Positions 34,753-43,840 of a DNA stretch of 64,000 nt are shown one piece after another (the stretch's first letter is position 1; each line of letters starts with the position of its first letter). The translations under genes were made by a program, and so were the position numbers. Source of the DNA: Candidatus Scatomonas pullistercoris (GTDB taxonomy: Bacteria; Bacillota; Clostridia; Lachnospirales; Lachnospiraceae); NCBI GenBank assembly GCA_018713515.1, contig DVOO01000009.1:62001-126000 (forward strand), given 5' to 3'. The notes below the pieces were generated by a model, which was not told where the DNA came from, did no database searches, and saw only the letters and a list, made by a program, of their open reading frames with translations.

Positions 34753-34899
34753 ATGATTCTGAAAAAATGCAGCGCGGCGGCGGCTCTGCTGGGGATTCTC
34801 TGTCTGGCCGGCCATATGGGAACCATGTGTTTTTCACTTTTTACCGGCTGGTATGTGCTGGATCTGTGCAAGGGGCTGGCCCATCTGACCCTGTCATGA
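34753..34899 (+). CDS. 48-residue membrane protein upstream of SdhB-like gene
   Basis: This small ORF encodes 48 residues with a basic start (MILKKC) and a single hydrophobic stretch (about residues 7-31), ending LCKGLAHLTLS. GAGGGGAGG lies upstream at good spacing, and its stop overlaps the SdhB-like start (ATGA), so it is very probably translated. I do not recognise the family. By position it may be a membrane anchor or partner for the Fe-S protein, replacing the usual SdhC/SdhD. Confidence 0.6.
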   Translation: MILKKCSAAAALLGILCLAGHMGTMCFSLFTGWYVLDLCKGLAHLTLS

Positions 34900-35579
34900 T
34901 CGTAAAGATTAAAAGGCAGGACAGGCCGGATTCGGCGCCGTTCTGGCAGAGTTTTGTATATGACGGCAGCCGGGAGGTGACGGTGGCGGCTGTTCTGGAT
35001 TATCTGAATTACAATGACGATCTGACGGATACAGAAGGCCATGGAGCCAGACGGATCCGCTGGGAGTGCAGCTGCCTGCAGAAGGTATGCGGAGCCTGTG
35101 CCATGGTGATTAACCGGAAGCCGGGGCTGGCCTGTGCCGTATTCCTGCGGGATCTGCCGGAGGAGGAGCTTACCCTGGAGCCTCTGAGCAAATTTCCGGT
35201 GATTGCGGATCTGCAGGTGGACCGGTCTGTGATCTACCGGAATCTGCAGCGGGCGCAGATGTATCTGCGGCAGTACCGGGGAGGCAGCGAAAAGGAGTAT
35301 CCCCATCAATATCAGGCGGCAAAATGCCTGAAGTGCGGTCTGTGTCTGGAGGTGTGCCCCAACTACACCGGGGGAGAGGATTTCTTCGGGGCACTCTTTG
35401 CCAATGAGGCGTATCTTCTGAGCAGCCAGTCAGAGGAACCCCGGGAGTTGCGGAGAGAATACGGCCGGCATTTTGCCGCAGGATGTTCCCGGTCGCTGGC
35501 CTGTGAGAGTATCTGTCCGGCAGGAATACCGACGCTGGCCTCCATCGCCAAGATGAACCGGGGAAAATTTGGAAAATAA
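34896..35579 (+). CDS. Succinate dehydrogenase/fumarate reductase-type iron-sulfur protein
   Basis: This 227-residue protein matches the SdhB/FrdB iron-sulfur subunit. The plant-type [2Fe-2S] cysteines are C60, C65, C68 and C80 (motif C-x4-C-x2-C...C). A C-terminal ferredoxin domain holds CLKCGLCLEVCPN for a 4Fe-4S cluster, and a CSRSLACESICPAG stretch for the second cluster. No flavoprotein subunit (SdhA/FrdA) or cytochrome is adjacent, so its redox partner is unknown. The start is fixed by the ATGA overlap with the 48-residue gene. Confidence 0.88.
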   Translation: MIVKIKRQDRPDSAPFWQSFVYDGSREVTVAAVLDYLNYNDDLTDTEGHGARRIRWECSCLQKVCGACAMVINRKPGLACAVFLRDLPEEELTLEPLSKFPVIADLQVDRSVIYRNLQRAQMYLRQYRGGSEKEYPHQYQAAKCLKCGLCLEVCPNYTGGEDFFGALFANEAYLLSSQSEEPRELRREYGRHFAAGCSRSLACESICPAGIPTLASIAKMNRGKFGK

Positions 35580-35599
35580 CAGGGGTCCGGAGGAAGCGC

Positions 35600-35628
35600 T
35601 TGACAGAACTTCCGGCGCCTGTTACAAT
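35600..35628 (+). promoter_or_regulatory. Strong promoter for the third MATE gene
   Basis: A consensus TTGACA (35600-35605) and TACAAT (35623-35628) with 17-base spacing. The leader to the start codon is about 147 bases long and contains a terminator. Confidence 0.8.
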
Positions 35629-35662
35629 AACACCGCTAAAACACGTGTGGATTTTTCAAGCA

Positions 35663-35785
35663 ATGCTTTTTTTCGCCGCACAATCATCGATTCCGATGAT
35701 TGTGCGGTTTTTGCGTAATACGCCCGGAAAAGCAGCTGCCGTGCCTGTACGGGCAGATATCCGACGGAAGGAGAAGATAAGATGA
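35663..35785 (+). CDS. Possible leader peptide in the MATE leader
   Basis: An ATG at 35663 opens a 40-codon frame that runs through the leader terminator and stops (TGA 35783-35785) overlapping the MATE start in an ATGA arrangement. No good ribosome site is seen before the ATG, so translation is doubtful. If translated, ribosome position would decide whether the terminator forms. Confidence 0.3.
   Translation: MLFFAAQSSIPMIVRFLRNTPGKAAAVPVRADIRRKEKIR
35676..35712 (+). terminator. Leader terminator (candidate attenuator) of the MATE gene
   Basis: A perfect 14-bp stem (35676-35689 with 35694-35707), ATTC tetraloop and five Ts lie 48 bases after the predicted start and 70 bases before the MATE gene. 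No gene upstream needs it apart from the SdhB-like gene, whose stop is 97 bases away and beyond the new promoter. Confidence 0.85.
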
Positions 35786-37122
35786 ATGAAACATTTATGA
35801 AGGAAAAACCTGTTTTGCCGCTGCTGGCCTCCATGGCCGTCCCCATGGTCATCTCCATGCTGGTCAATTCTCTCTACAACATTGTGGACAGCTTTTATGT
35901 GGCCCAGATCAGCGAGGATGCCATGTCCGCCCTGTCCCTGGTGTACCCGGTTCAGAATCTGATCAATGCCCTGGCCATCGGCTTCGGCATCGGCATCAAT
36001 GCGGCCATCGCTTTCTATCTGGGAGCGGGGAATCACCGGAAGGCGGATATGGCAGCCTCCCAGGGCATGGTGCTCTCCATTTTGCACGGGGCAGTGATTA
36101 TGATCGCCAGCATTGCCGTCATGCCGGCCTTTCTGAAAATGTTCACCTCCCGCCGGGCCATTGTGGATCTGGGCGTACAGTATTCCAATATTGCCTTTTC
36201 CTTTTCCATAGTGATCATGGTCAGTCTCACCTTTGAAAAAATTTTTCAGGCTGTTGGCAGGATGACGGTGACCATGGCGGCGCTTCTTGTGGGCTGCGGG
36301 GCCAATATCATTCTGGATCCGGCGATGATCTTCGGTATGGGGCCGTTTCCGGAGATGGGAATCCGCGGAGCTGCCCTGGCCACCGGTATCGGGCAGGTGC
36401 TTACCGTGGTCATCTACCTGATCGTCTGCGCAGTTCGCCCCCTTCCGGTGCGTATCCGCAGAACATACCTGAAACCGGACCGCCGGATGGCGGGCAGGCT
36501 GTATGCCGTCGGCATTCCGGCGGCTCTGAATCTTGCCCTGCCGTCTCTGCTGATTTCTGCCCTCAACGGAATTCTGGCCGCTTATTCTGAGATTTATGTG
36601 CTGATTCTGGGAGTCTATTATAAGCTGCAGACCTTTCTGTATCTGCCGGCCAGCGGCGTTGTACAGGGCATGCGGCCCATCATCGGCTATAATTTCGGCG
36701 CGGGGGAGAAAAAAAGGGTCCGGAAGATTTTTCGCATGGCTCTTTGTATGAATCTGGTGATCATGACTGCGGGTACCGTGATCTGTTTAGCCGTTCCGGG
36801 TGCACTCATCGGACTGTTTTCCGGCAATCCTGAAACCATCCGGGAAGGAGCACTGGCCCTGCGGATTATCTGCGGGGGATTTATTGTTTCGGCCGTGTCC
36901 GTGACGGCCTCCGGCGCTCTGGAGGGCCTGGGAAAAGGCACCCCCTCTCTGGTGATCTCTGTCTGCCGGTACGTGGCCGTGATTATTCCGGCGGCGTTTC
37001 TTCTGAGCAGGCTTTTCGGGGCCGAAGGAGTCTGGAACGCTTTCTGGGTGACGGAGCTTGTGTCGGCAGCGGCCGCGTATGTGGTATATAAAAGAACGCT
37101 GAAGCAGAGCGGAGTAAACTGA
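35782..37122 (+). CDS. MATE family efflux transporter
   Basis: This 446-residue protein is the third MATE transporter of the window. It begins MNETFMKEKPVLPLLASMAVPMVISMLVNSLYNIVDSFYV (only the family layout is used here) and has the second-half motif GMRPIIGYNFGAGEKKR. About 12 hydrophobic helices are visible. Exported compound is unknown. The start at 35782 follows GGAAGGAGAAG. A strong promoter and an internal leader terminator suggest inducible expression, as for antibiotic-responsive efflux genes; that link is inference. Confidence 0.93.
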   Translation: MNETFMKEKPVLPLLASMAVPMVISMLVNSLYNIVDSFYVAQISEDAMSALSLVYPVQNLINALAIGFGIGINAAIAFYLGAGNHRKADMAASQGMVLSILHGAVIMIASIAVMPAFLKMFTSRRAIVDLGVQYSNIAFSFSIVIMVSLTFEKIFQAVGRMTVTMAALLVGCGANIILDPAMIFGMGPFPEMGIRGAALATGIGQVLTVVIYLIVCAVRPLPVRIRRTYLKPDRRMAGRLYAVGIPAALNLALPSLLISALNGILAAYSEIYVLILGVYYKLQTFLYLPASGVVQGMRPIIGYNFGAGEKKRVRKIFRMALCMNLVIMTAGTVICLAVPGALIGLFSGNPETIREGALALRIICGGFIVSAVSVTASGALEGLGKGTPSLVISVCRYVAVIIPAAFLLSRLFGAEGVWNAFWVTELVSAAAAYVVYKRTLKQSGVN

Positions 37123-37132
37123 AGGTGCCCCT

Positions 37133-37161
37133 TTGCAATTCCGGAGCCTATCTGCTATAAT
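37133..37161 (+). promoter_or_regulatory. Promoter for the parE-parC pair
   Basis: TTGCAA (37133-37138) and TATAAT (37156-37161) are 17 bases apart. Confidence 0.8.
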
Positions 37162-37174
37162 GGACACGATTTGT

Positions 37175-37207
37175 GCCGCGGCTTCCGCCCTGGGCGGTTG
37201 CCGCGGC
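37175..37207 (+). promoter_or_regulatory. GC-rich leader hairpin before parE
   Basis: An 8-bp outer stem (37175-37182 with 37200-37207) and 5-bp inner stem (37185-37189 with 37193-37197) are separated by a symmetrical TT/TT internal loop. It starts about 7 bases after the predicted start site. Only GTTTCTTCT follows, so termination would be weak. Confidence 0.55.
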
Positions 37208-37250
37208 GTTTCTTCTGAGCAAGTTTTGTAGAATGAAAGGTTTGATAGGA

Positions 37251-39176
37251 ATGGCAAATAAGAATACCTACGATGCCGGCAGCATCACGGTGCTGGAGGG
37301 TCTGGAGGCGGTCCGCATGCGGCCCGGCATGTATATTGGAAGTACCGGACGGAAGGGACTGAACCATCTGATCTATGAGATTGTGGACAATGCGGTGGAT
37401 GAGCACCTGGCGGGATTCTGCTCTCATATCCGGGTGGTGCTGGAGGCAAACGGCTCCTGCACGGTGGAGGACAACGGGCGGGGAATCCCGGTTGGCATGC
37501 ATGAGAAGGGGGTGCCGGCGGAACGGCTGGTCTTTACCACCCTCCATGCAGGAGGAAAGTTCGATCACAATGCTTACAAGACCAGCGGCGGTCTCCACGG
37601 CGTGGGTTCCTCTGTGGTAAATGCTCTGTCCACCTATCTGGACATTAAAATCAGCCGGGATGGATATGTGCACCATGACCGGTATGAGAGGGGCGTGCCG
37701 GTGACGGAGCTGGAGAACGGCCTTCTGCCGAAGCTTGGAAAGACGAAGGAGACGGGAACTCTGGTGAATTTTCTTCCGGATCCGGAAATTTTTGAGAAAA
37801 CTCGCTTTGCTTCCACGGAACTGAAGAGCCGGCTGCACGAGACGGCCTACCTGAATCCGGAGCTGACCATCGACTATGAGGACCGGCGGGACGGAAAACT
37901 GGAAACGGAAACCTTCCATGAGCCGGAGGGCATTGTGGGATTCGTAAAGGATCTGAACAAGAAGAAAGAGGCCATCCATGAACCCGTATATTTCCGGGGA
38001 GAATCCGAGGGCATTACGGTGGAAGCCGCCTTTCAGTATGTGCGGGAATTCCAGGAAAATGTACTGGGCTTCTGCAACAATATTTACAACGCGGAGGGCG
38101 GCACCCATCTGACAGGATTTAAGAGCCAGTTTACCCAGGTCATGAACAACTATGCCAGAGAGCTGGGGATCCTGAAGGATAAGGATGATAACTTTACCGG
38201 GGCTGATATCCGCAACGGCATGACGGCGGTGGTGTCCATCAAGCATCCGGATCCCCGGTTTGAGGGACAGACCAAGACGAAGCTGGACAATCCCGATGCG
38301 GCCAGGGCCGCCGGAAAGGTGACGGGGGAGGAGATCGTCCTCTATTTCGACCGTCATCTGGAGGTGCTGAAAAACGTCCTCTCCTGCGCGGAGCGCTCGG
38401 CCAAAATCCGGAAAACCGAGGAAAAGGCCAAGACCAACATGCTGACGAAGCAGAAATATTCCTTTGACGCCAACGGCAAGCTGGCCAACTGCGAGAAGCG
38501 GGATCCCTCCGCCTGTGAAATCTTTATCGTGGAGGGAGATTCCGCCGGCGGCTCCGCCAAGACGGCCAGGGACCGGAGCTTCCAGGCCATTCTTCCCATC
38601 CGGGGCAAGATCCTCAATGTGGAGAAAGCGACCATCGACAAGGTGCTGGCCAACGCGGAGATCAAGGCCATGATCAACGCCTTCGGCTGCGGCTTTTCGG
38701 AAGGGTACGGAAATGATTTTGATATCAGCAAACTCCGCTATGACAAGATTATCATCATGGCCGATGCGGATGTGGACGGCGCCCATATTTCCACTCTGCT
38801 GCTGACGCTGTTTTACCGGTTCCTGCCGGATCTGATCTACGAGGGCCATGTCTATATCGCCATGCCGCCTCTGTACAAGGCAATACCGGCAAAGGGAGAA
38901 GAAGAATACCTGTACGACGACAAGGCGCTGGAAAAGTACAGAAAGCGGCATCACGGGGAGAAGTTTACCCTTCAGAGATACAAGGGCCTGGGAGAGATGG
39001 ACGCGGAGCAGCTCTGGGAAACCACGCTGAATCCGGAGACCCGGAAGCTGAAGCTGGTGGAGATCGAGGACGCCCGCATGGCTTCCGAGGTGACGGAGGT
39101 GCTCATGGGAACGGAGGTTCCGCCGAGAAAAGCATTTATCTACGAGCACGCCGCGGACGCGGAGCTGGATATTTAA
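37251..39176 (+). CDS. parE: Type IIA DNA topoisomerase subunit B (ParE/GyrB type)
   Basis: This 641-residue ATPase subunit drives strand passage in a type II topoisomerase. The GHKL ATP site (EIVDNAVDEH, DNGRGIP, GGLHGVGSSVVNALS), transducer region, TOPRIM domain (EGDSAGGSAK and DADVDGAHI) and the C-terminal YKGLGEMDAEQLWETT are all present. I start at ATG 37251 (MANKNTYDAG); an ATG at 37233 is possible. The partner ParC-like gene lacks a GyrA box, so I favour topoisomerase IV over gyrase, without certainty. Confidence 0.9.
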   Translation: MANKNTYDAGSITVLEGLEAVRMRPGMYIGSTGRKGLNHLIYEIVDNAVDEHLAGFCSHIRVVLEANGSCTVEDNGRGIPVGMHEKGVPAERLVFTTLHAGGKFDHNAYKTSGGLHGVGSSVVNALSTYLDIKISRDGYVHHDRYERGVPVTELENGLLPKLGKTKETGTLVNFLPDPEIFEKTRFASTELKSRLHETAYLNPELTIDYEDRRDGKLETETFHEPEGIVGFVKDLNKKKEAIHEPVYFRGESEGITVEAAFQYVREFQENVLGFCNNIYNAEGGTHLTGFKSQFTQVMNNYARELGILKDKDDNFTGADIRNGMTAVVSIKHPDPRFEGQTKTKLDNPDAARAAGKVTGEEIVLYFDRHLEVLKNVLSCAERSAKIRKTEEKAKTNMLTKQKYSFDANGKLANCEKRDPSACEIFIVEGDSAGGSAKTARDRSFQAILPIRGKILNVEKATIDKVLANAEIKAMINAFGCGFSEGYGNDFDISKLRYDKIIIMADADVDGAHISTLLLTLFYRFLPDLIYEGHVYIAMPPLYKAIPAKGEEEYLYDDKALEKYRKRHHGEKFTLQRYKGLGEMDAEQLWETTLNPETRKLKLVEIEDARMASEVTEVLMGTEVPPRKAFIYEHAADAELDI

Positions 39177-39188
39177 GGGAGGACGCCA

Positions 39189-41426
39189 ATGGAAGAAATT
39201 ATCAGAACCGAATACTCGGAGCTTATGCAGAAGTCTTATATTGACTATGCCATGAGCGTGATTATCGCCCGGGCACTCCCGGATGTCCGGGACGGCCTGA
39301 AGCCGGTACAGAGAAGAACTCTGTACGACATGCTGGAGCTGGGCATCTATTATGACCGCCCCTACAGGAAATGCGCCAGAATCGTGGGAGATACCATGGG
39401 TAAATACCATCCCCACGGGGATAGCTCTATCTACGAGGCCCTGGTGGTTATGGCCCAGGATTTCAAGAAGGGCCAGCCCCTGGTAGACGGGCATGGAAAT
39501 TTCGGGTCTATTGAGGGAGACGGCGCGGCCGCCATGCGTTATACGGAGGCCAGGCTTCAGAAGATCACCCAGGAGGTCTATCTGAAGGATATGGACAAGA
39601 ATGTGGTGGAGTTTGTCCCGAACTTTGATGAGACAGAAAAAGAGCCGGAGGTCCTGCCGGTGCGGATTCCCAATCTTCTGGTCAACGGGGCTGACGGCAT
39701 TGCCGTGGGCATGGCCACCAGCATTCCGCCCCACAATCTCCGGGAGGTTGCCGACGGCGTAATCGCCTACATGAAAAATCCTGATATTACTACGGAAGAG
39801 CTGATGCAGTATATCCAGGGGCCTGATTTTCCCACCGGGGGCATTGTGGTCAACAAGGATGAACTGCCCGCCATCTATGAGAGCGGCTCCGGAAAGATCC
39901 GTCTCCGGGGAAAAGTGGAGCTGGAAAAGGGAAAAGGCGGCCGCCAGTATCTGGTGATCACAGAAATTCCCTATACCATGATCGGAGCCAATATCGGCAA
40001 GTTTTTAAACGATGTGGCAGAGCTGGTGGAAAGCAAAAAAGCCCCGGACATCGTGGATATTTCCAATCAGTCCTCCAAGGAGGGTATCCGCATCGTGCTG
40101 GAGCTGAAAAAGGGCGCCGACGCGGAGAAGCTTAAGAATCTGCTCTATAAAAAAACACGGCTGGAGGATACTTTCGGCGTCAATATGCTGGCGGTGGCAA
40201 ACGGCCGTCCGGAAACACTGAGCCTGAAAAAAATCATCGAGAGCCATGTGGATTTTCAGTTTGACCTGAATACGCGGAAGTACCAGAACCTGCTGGCCAG
40301 GGAGCTGGAGCGGAAGGAGGTACAGGAAGGCCTGATCCGGGCCTGCGACTGTATTGATCTGATTATCGAAATCCTCCGGGGCAGCAGGAGCCAGAAGCAG
40401 GTGAAGGACTGCCTGACCATGGGGATTACCGAAGGTATCCGGTTTAAGACGAAGACCAGCGAGCGGGCGGCGAAAAAGCTGTGCTTTACCCAGCGGCAGG
40501 CGTCCGCCATACTGGAGATGCGTCTCTACCGCCTGATCGGTCTGGAGATTGAGGCCCTGCAGAAGGAATATGAGGATACTCTGAAGAAAATCCAGCGCTA
40601 TGAGGATATCCTGAACCATTACGATTCCATGGCGCAGGTGATAATGGAAGATCTGACCGGAATCCGGGAGGAATTCGGAGGGGAACGGAGAACCCGGATC
40701 GAGAACGCGGAGGAGATCGTGCTGGAAGAGGTAAAGGTGCCGGAGATTGAGGTGGTATTTCTCATGGACCGCTTCGGCTACGCCAGAACGGTGGACGTGT
40801 CTGTCTATGAACGGAACCAGGAGGCGGCGGACAGTGAGAACCGGTACGTATTCCGCTGCATGAACACGGACCGGATCTGTGTATTCACAGACACCGGGAA
40901 AATGCATTCCGTTAAAGTGCAGGATATACCTTATGGAAAATTTCGGGATAAGGGAACGCCGGTAGATAATCTCTGCAACTACAGCAGCAGCCAGGAGCAG
41001 ATCGTTTTCGTGGGAGCCATGGCGGAACTGAAAAACTGCAGACTGGTATTCGTCAGCAGAAAGGCCATGGTGAAAGTGGTAGACGGCAGCGAGTTTGACG
41101 CGGCCAAGCGGACCATCGCGGCCACGAAGCTGGCGGATGAGACGGACCGCCTGGTGCTGGCCGGTATCGCGGACCAGAACGAGTACCTGGTGCTCCGCAG
41201 CGCCGGCGGATATTTTCTGAAGTTTTTGCTGGAGGAAGTGCCGGAGAAGAAAAAAACAGCTCTCGGTGTCCGGGGCATGAAGCTTGCAGAGGGAGATTAC
41301 CTGGAGGCCGCGTATCTGCTGGCCAGCCGCATGGAATTTTCCATTTCCTATAAGGACCGGGAACTGGTGCTGAACAGGCTGAAGCTGGGAAAAAGGGATG
41401 GAAAGGGAACAAAAGTAAGGGGGTAG
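39189..41426 (+). CDS. parC: Type IIA DNA topoisomerase subunit A (ParC/GyrA type)
   Basis: This 745-residue subunit cleaves and rejoins DNA. The catalytic tyrosine is Y118 in [11 protein letters not shown], and the quinolone-resistance region reads [13 protein letters not shown] (S79, S80, E83), a sensitive-type pattern. The C-terminal beta-pinwheel is present but I see no GyrA box (QRRGGKG-like), and the protein is shorter than typical GyrA, so it is more likely ParC. It follows parE after 12 bases with GGGAGG before the ATG. Confidence 0.9.
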   Translation: MEEIIRTEYSELMQKSYIDYAMSVIIARALPDVRDGLKPVQRRTLYDMLELGIYYDRPYRKCARIVGDTMGKYHPHGDSSIYEALVVMAQDFKKGQPLVDGHGNFGSIEGDGAAAMRYTEARLQKITQEVYLKDMDKNVVEFVPNFDETEKEPEVLPVRIPNLLVNGADGIAVGMATSIPPHNLREVADGVIAYMKNPDITTEELMQYIQGPDFPTGGIVVNKDELPAIYESGSGKIRLRGKVELEKGKGGRQYLVITEIPYTMIGANIGKFLNDVAELVESKKAPDIVDISNQSSKEGIRIVLELKKGADAEKLKNLLYKKTRLEDTFGVNMLAVANGRPETLSLKKIIESHVDFQFDLNTRKYQNLLARELERKEVQEGLIRACDCIDLIIEILRGSRSQKQVKDCLTMGITEGIRFKTKTSERAAKKLCFTQRQASAILEMRLYRLIGLEIEALQKEYEDTLKKIQRYEDILNHYDSMAQVIMEDLTGIREEFGGERRTRIENAEEIVLEEVKVPEIEVVFLMDRFGYARTVDVSVYERNQEAADSENRYVFRCMNTDRICVFTDTGKMHSVKVQDIPYGKFRDKGTPVDNLCNYSSSQEQIVFVGAMAELKNCRLVFVSRKAMVKVVDGSEFDAAKRTIAATKLADETDRLVLAGIADQNEYLVLRSAGGYFLKFLLEEVPEKKKTALGVRGMKLAEGDYLEAAYLLASRMEFSISYKDRELVLNRLKLGKRDGKGTKVRG

Positions 41427-41430
41427 CGTG

Positions 41431-43107
41431 ATGAAAAAAACGTGGTGGAAAGAAAGTGTTGTGTATCAGATTTATCCCAGAAGCTTTATGGACAGCAACG
41501 GGGACGGAATCGGAGATCTGAACGGGATTACGGAAAAGATGGATTATCTGAAGGAACTGGGCATAGACGTGATCTGGCTCTCCCCGGTCTACCAGTCGCC
41601 GAATGCGGACAACGGATACGATATCAGCGACTATCAGGCAATCATGGAGGAGTTCGGCACCATGGAGGACTTTGACCGGATGCTGGCGGCCGCCCACCAG
41701 CGGGGCATCCGCCTGGTGATGGATCTGGTGGTGAACCATACCTCGGATGAGCACGCCTGGTTTGTGGAGAGCCGGAAGTCCAGGGATAATCCTTACAGGG
41801 ATTTTTATATATGGAGAGAGGGAAAGGACGGAAAAGAACCCAACAACTGGGGTTCCTGCTTCAGCGGTTCTGCCTGGAAGTATGATCCGTCCACAGAAAT
41901 GTATTACCTGCATCTCTTTGCGGAAAAGCAGCCGGATCTCAACTGGGACAATCCCGCGGTCCGGGACGCGGTGTTTGAAATGATGGACTGGTGGTGCCGG
42001 AAGGGCATCGATGGTTTCCGCATGGATGTGATCAGTATGATCTCAAAGGATCCGGCCCTTCCGGACGGAAAGCCAAACGCCTCCGGTTTCGGAGATTACG
42101 GTCCCTACGCCGTAAACGGCCCTCATGTCCATGAGTATCTGCAGGAGATGAACCGGAGAGTTCTGTCCCGCTACGATCTCATGACGGTGGGGGAGTGCTC
42201 CGGCGTCACCGTTGAGGAAGCGAAGAAATACGCCAATCAGGACGGCAGTGAGCTGAACATGGTCTTTCAGTTCGAGCACATGAACCTGGACGGAGGGGAG
42301 AGCTTCAAGTGGAATGACAGGAAGATAGATCTGGCAGAGCTTAAGAAGGTGCTCTCCAGGTGGCAGACAGAGCTGGCCGGAAAGGCCTGGAACAGCCTGT
42401 TCTGGTGCAACCACGATCAGCCGAGGATCGTATCCAGGCTGGGAGATACAAGCACCAGGGAATACTGGGAAGCCTCGGCCAAGATGCTGGCCACCTGCCT
42501 GCATATGATGCAGGGAACTCCTTATGTCTACCAGGGGGAGGAGCTGGGAATGACCAACGTCCCCTTTGGGAATCTCAGTGATTTCCGGGATATTGAGAGC
42601 ATCAACGCCTATCACGAGCTGACGGAGAGCGGACAGATCGTTCCGGAGGAGATGATGCGCTATCTGCGGTACAAGAGCCGGGACAACGCCAGGACCCCCA
42701 TGCAGTGGGATGACAGTGAAAATGCCGGATTTACGACAGGGACGCCCTGGATTATGGTAAATCCCAATTACCGGGAGATCAACGCCCGGGAACAGATGGG
42801 AAGGGAGGATTCCATTTTCCATTATTATCAGAAGCTGATCCGTTTAAGAAAAGAACGGGAGATTATTCCCTACGGCGCGTACGCTCTCCTGCTCCCTGAG
42901 GATCCGGATCTTTTCGTTTACACAAGAAGCCTGGGAGACCAGAAGCTTCTGGTTATCTGCAATTTCCGGAAAGAAGAGAAGAACTTTGTCCTTCCAGAGC
43001 CTTTTGACCCGGAGCAGGCGGAAGTTCTCATCGGAAACTATGGAGAAAGAAGGCCGGAGCGGCAGATGATGCTGCAGGCGTATGAGGCTTTGGTTCTGCT
43101 GCAGTAA
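41431..43107 (+). CDS. Alpha-glucosidase, GH13 (oligo-1,6-glucosidase type)
   Basis: This 558-residue cytoplasmic enzyme hydrolyses terminal glucose from small alpha-glucans such as isomaltose. The GH13 regions are present: DLVVNH, GFRMDV (nucleophile D199), GECSG (acid/base E255) and NHDQPR (third acid). The N-terminal DSNGDGIGDLNGI calcium-binding-type loop matches MalL. The start at ATG 41431 follows AAGGGGG; a GTG at 41428 is in frame. It sits 4 bases after parC, an odd partner, and no sugar transporter is nearby. Confidence 0.95.
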   Translation: MKKTWWKESVVYQIYPRSFMDSNGDGIGDLNGITEKMDYLKELGIDVIWLSPVYQSPNADNGYDISDYQAIMEEFGTMEDFDRMLAAAHQRGIRLVMDLVVNHTSDEHAWFVESRKSRDNPYRDFYIWREGKDGKEPNNWGSCFSGSAWKYDPSTEMYYLHLFAEKQPDLNWDNPAVRDAVFEMMDWWCRKGIDGFRMDVISMISKDPALPDGKPNASGFGDYGPYAVNGPHVHEYLQEMNRRVLSRYDLMTVGECSGVTVEEAKKYANQDGSELNMVFQFEHMNLDGGESFKWNDRKIDLAELKKVLSRWQTELAGKAWNSLFWCNHDQPRIVSRLGDTSTREYWEASAKMLATCLHMMQGTPYVYQGEELGMTNVPFGNLSDFRDIESINAYHELTESGQIVPEEMMRYLRYKSRDNARTPMQWDDSENAGFTTGTPWIMVNPNYREINAREQMGREDSIFHYYQKLIRLRKEREIIPYGAYALLLPEDPDLFVYTRSLGDQKLLVICNFRKEEKNFVLPEPFDPEQAEVLIGNYGERRPERQMMLQAYEALVLLQ

Positions 43108-43140
43108 GGGGCGGAGTTTTTTTCGGCGTATATATTTTTC

Positions 43141-43169
43141 TTGCTATTCGGAAAAGAAGCGGGCATAAT
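43141..43169 (+). promoter_or_regulatory. Promoter for the zinc-ribbon membrane protein
   Basis: TTGCTA (43141-43146) and CATAAT (43164-43169) are 17 bases apart, 35 bases before the start codon. Confidence 0.6.
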
Positions 43170-43204
43170 AGAATAAAACGGAAGAAAAATGGAGGGGTCG
43201 GAAT

Positions 43205-43765
43205 ATGTTTTGTAAAAACTGCGGAAGTGAAGTACCGGACGGAGCGTCCTTCTGCCCGAAGTGCGGCACGGCGGTGAGGGAAACTTCGGTGGGCGGGCCG
43301 TTTTATCAAAATCCGTATCCTGGAGGGGAAGCCCTGCCCATGAACTGGTATAAGTTTGTGATCTATGTGCAGTTGTTTTTATCTGCAGCGGTTAATATCA
43401 TAGGCGGTATCGTGTGGATCGCAGGCGGACAGTATGGGGGGATGGCAACCTATGTATATCTGTTCTACGGCGGGGGACTGAAGGTTCTGGACGTCATGTT
43501 CGGTCTGGCCTCCATCGCTCTGGGCGCCGCGGCCATTCTGGTCCGGCAGAAGCTGGCCCGTTTTGAGACTGGCGCGCCGGGAAAATATCTGAAGCTGCTG
43601 ATTGCCAGCATTGCGGTGGGGCTTATCTATGGAATCTTCGGTTCGATCATTCTCCGCCAGAGCGCCTTCAGCGCCAGCAGCATTGTCTCGATCATCCTGA
43701 ATGTGATCCTGGTCTTTCTGAACAACATTTACTTTAAGAGAAGAGAGCATCTGTTCTGCAGATGA
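43205..43765 (+). CDS. Zinc-ribbon membrane protein
   Basis: This 186-residue protein begins with a zinc ribbon (CKNCG...CPKCG, cysteines at 3, 6, 20 and 23), then about four membrane helices (around residues 50-72, 80-115, 128-150 and 158-178). The cytoplasmic zinc ribbon plus membrane-bundle layout is frequent in Clostridia; the function is unknown. It resembles in layout the two proteins at 54071 and 55883 but has a different membrane part. A strong GGAGG precedes the ATG. Confidence 0.85.
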   Translation: MFCKNCGSEVPDGASFCPKCGTAVRETSVGGPFYQNPYPGGEALPMNWYKFVIYVQLFLSAAVNIIGGIVWIAGGQYGGMATYVYLFYGGGLKVLDVMFGLASIALGAAAILVRQKLARFETGAPGKYLKLLIASIAVGLIYGIFGSIILRQSAFSASSIVSIILNVILVFLNNIYFKRREHLFCR

Positions 43766-43781
43766 ATGAGGAAGATAAAGA

Positions 43782-43818
43782 AAGCCGGAAGCTGCTCCTG
43801 CAGGGCAGTTCCCGGCTT
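43782..43818 (+). terminator. Hairpin after the zinc-ribbon gene
   Basis: A 7-bp stem (43782-43788 with 43812-43818) with a further inner stem ends in CCTTTA. The T-tract is weak, so readthrough into the MBL gene is likely. Confidence 0.45.
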
Positions 43819-43840
43819 CCTTTACATGGGAGGTGCCAGA

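Noticed and set aside
37155-39734. An 859-codon open frame on the minus strand opposite parE
   Set aside because: It mirrors the codon pattern of parE/parC, has no recognisable domain and no ribosome site. It is a GC-rich shadow frame.
37251-41426. Naming the topoisomerase pair gyrB/gyrA
   Set aside because: No GyrA box is seen in the A subunit tail and it is short, so ParE/ParC was preferred; some doubt remains.
43108-43140. T-rich stretch after the GH13 gene as a terminator
   Set aside because: A run of seven Ts is present but no stable stem precedes it.
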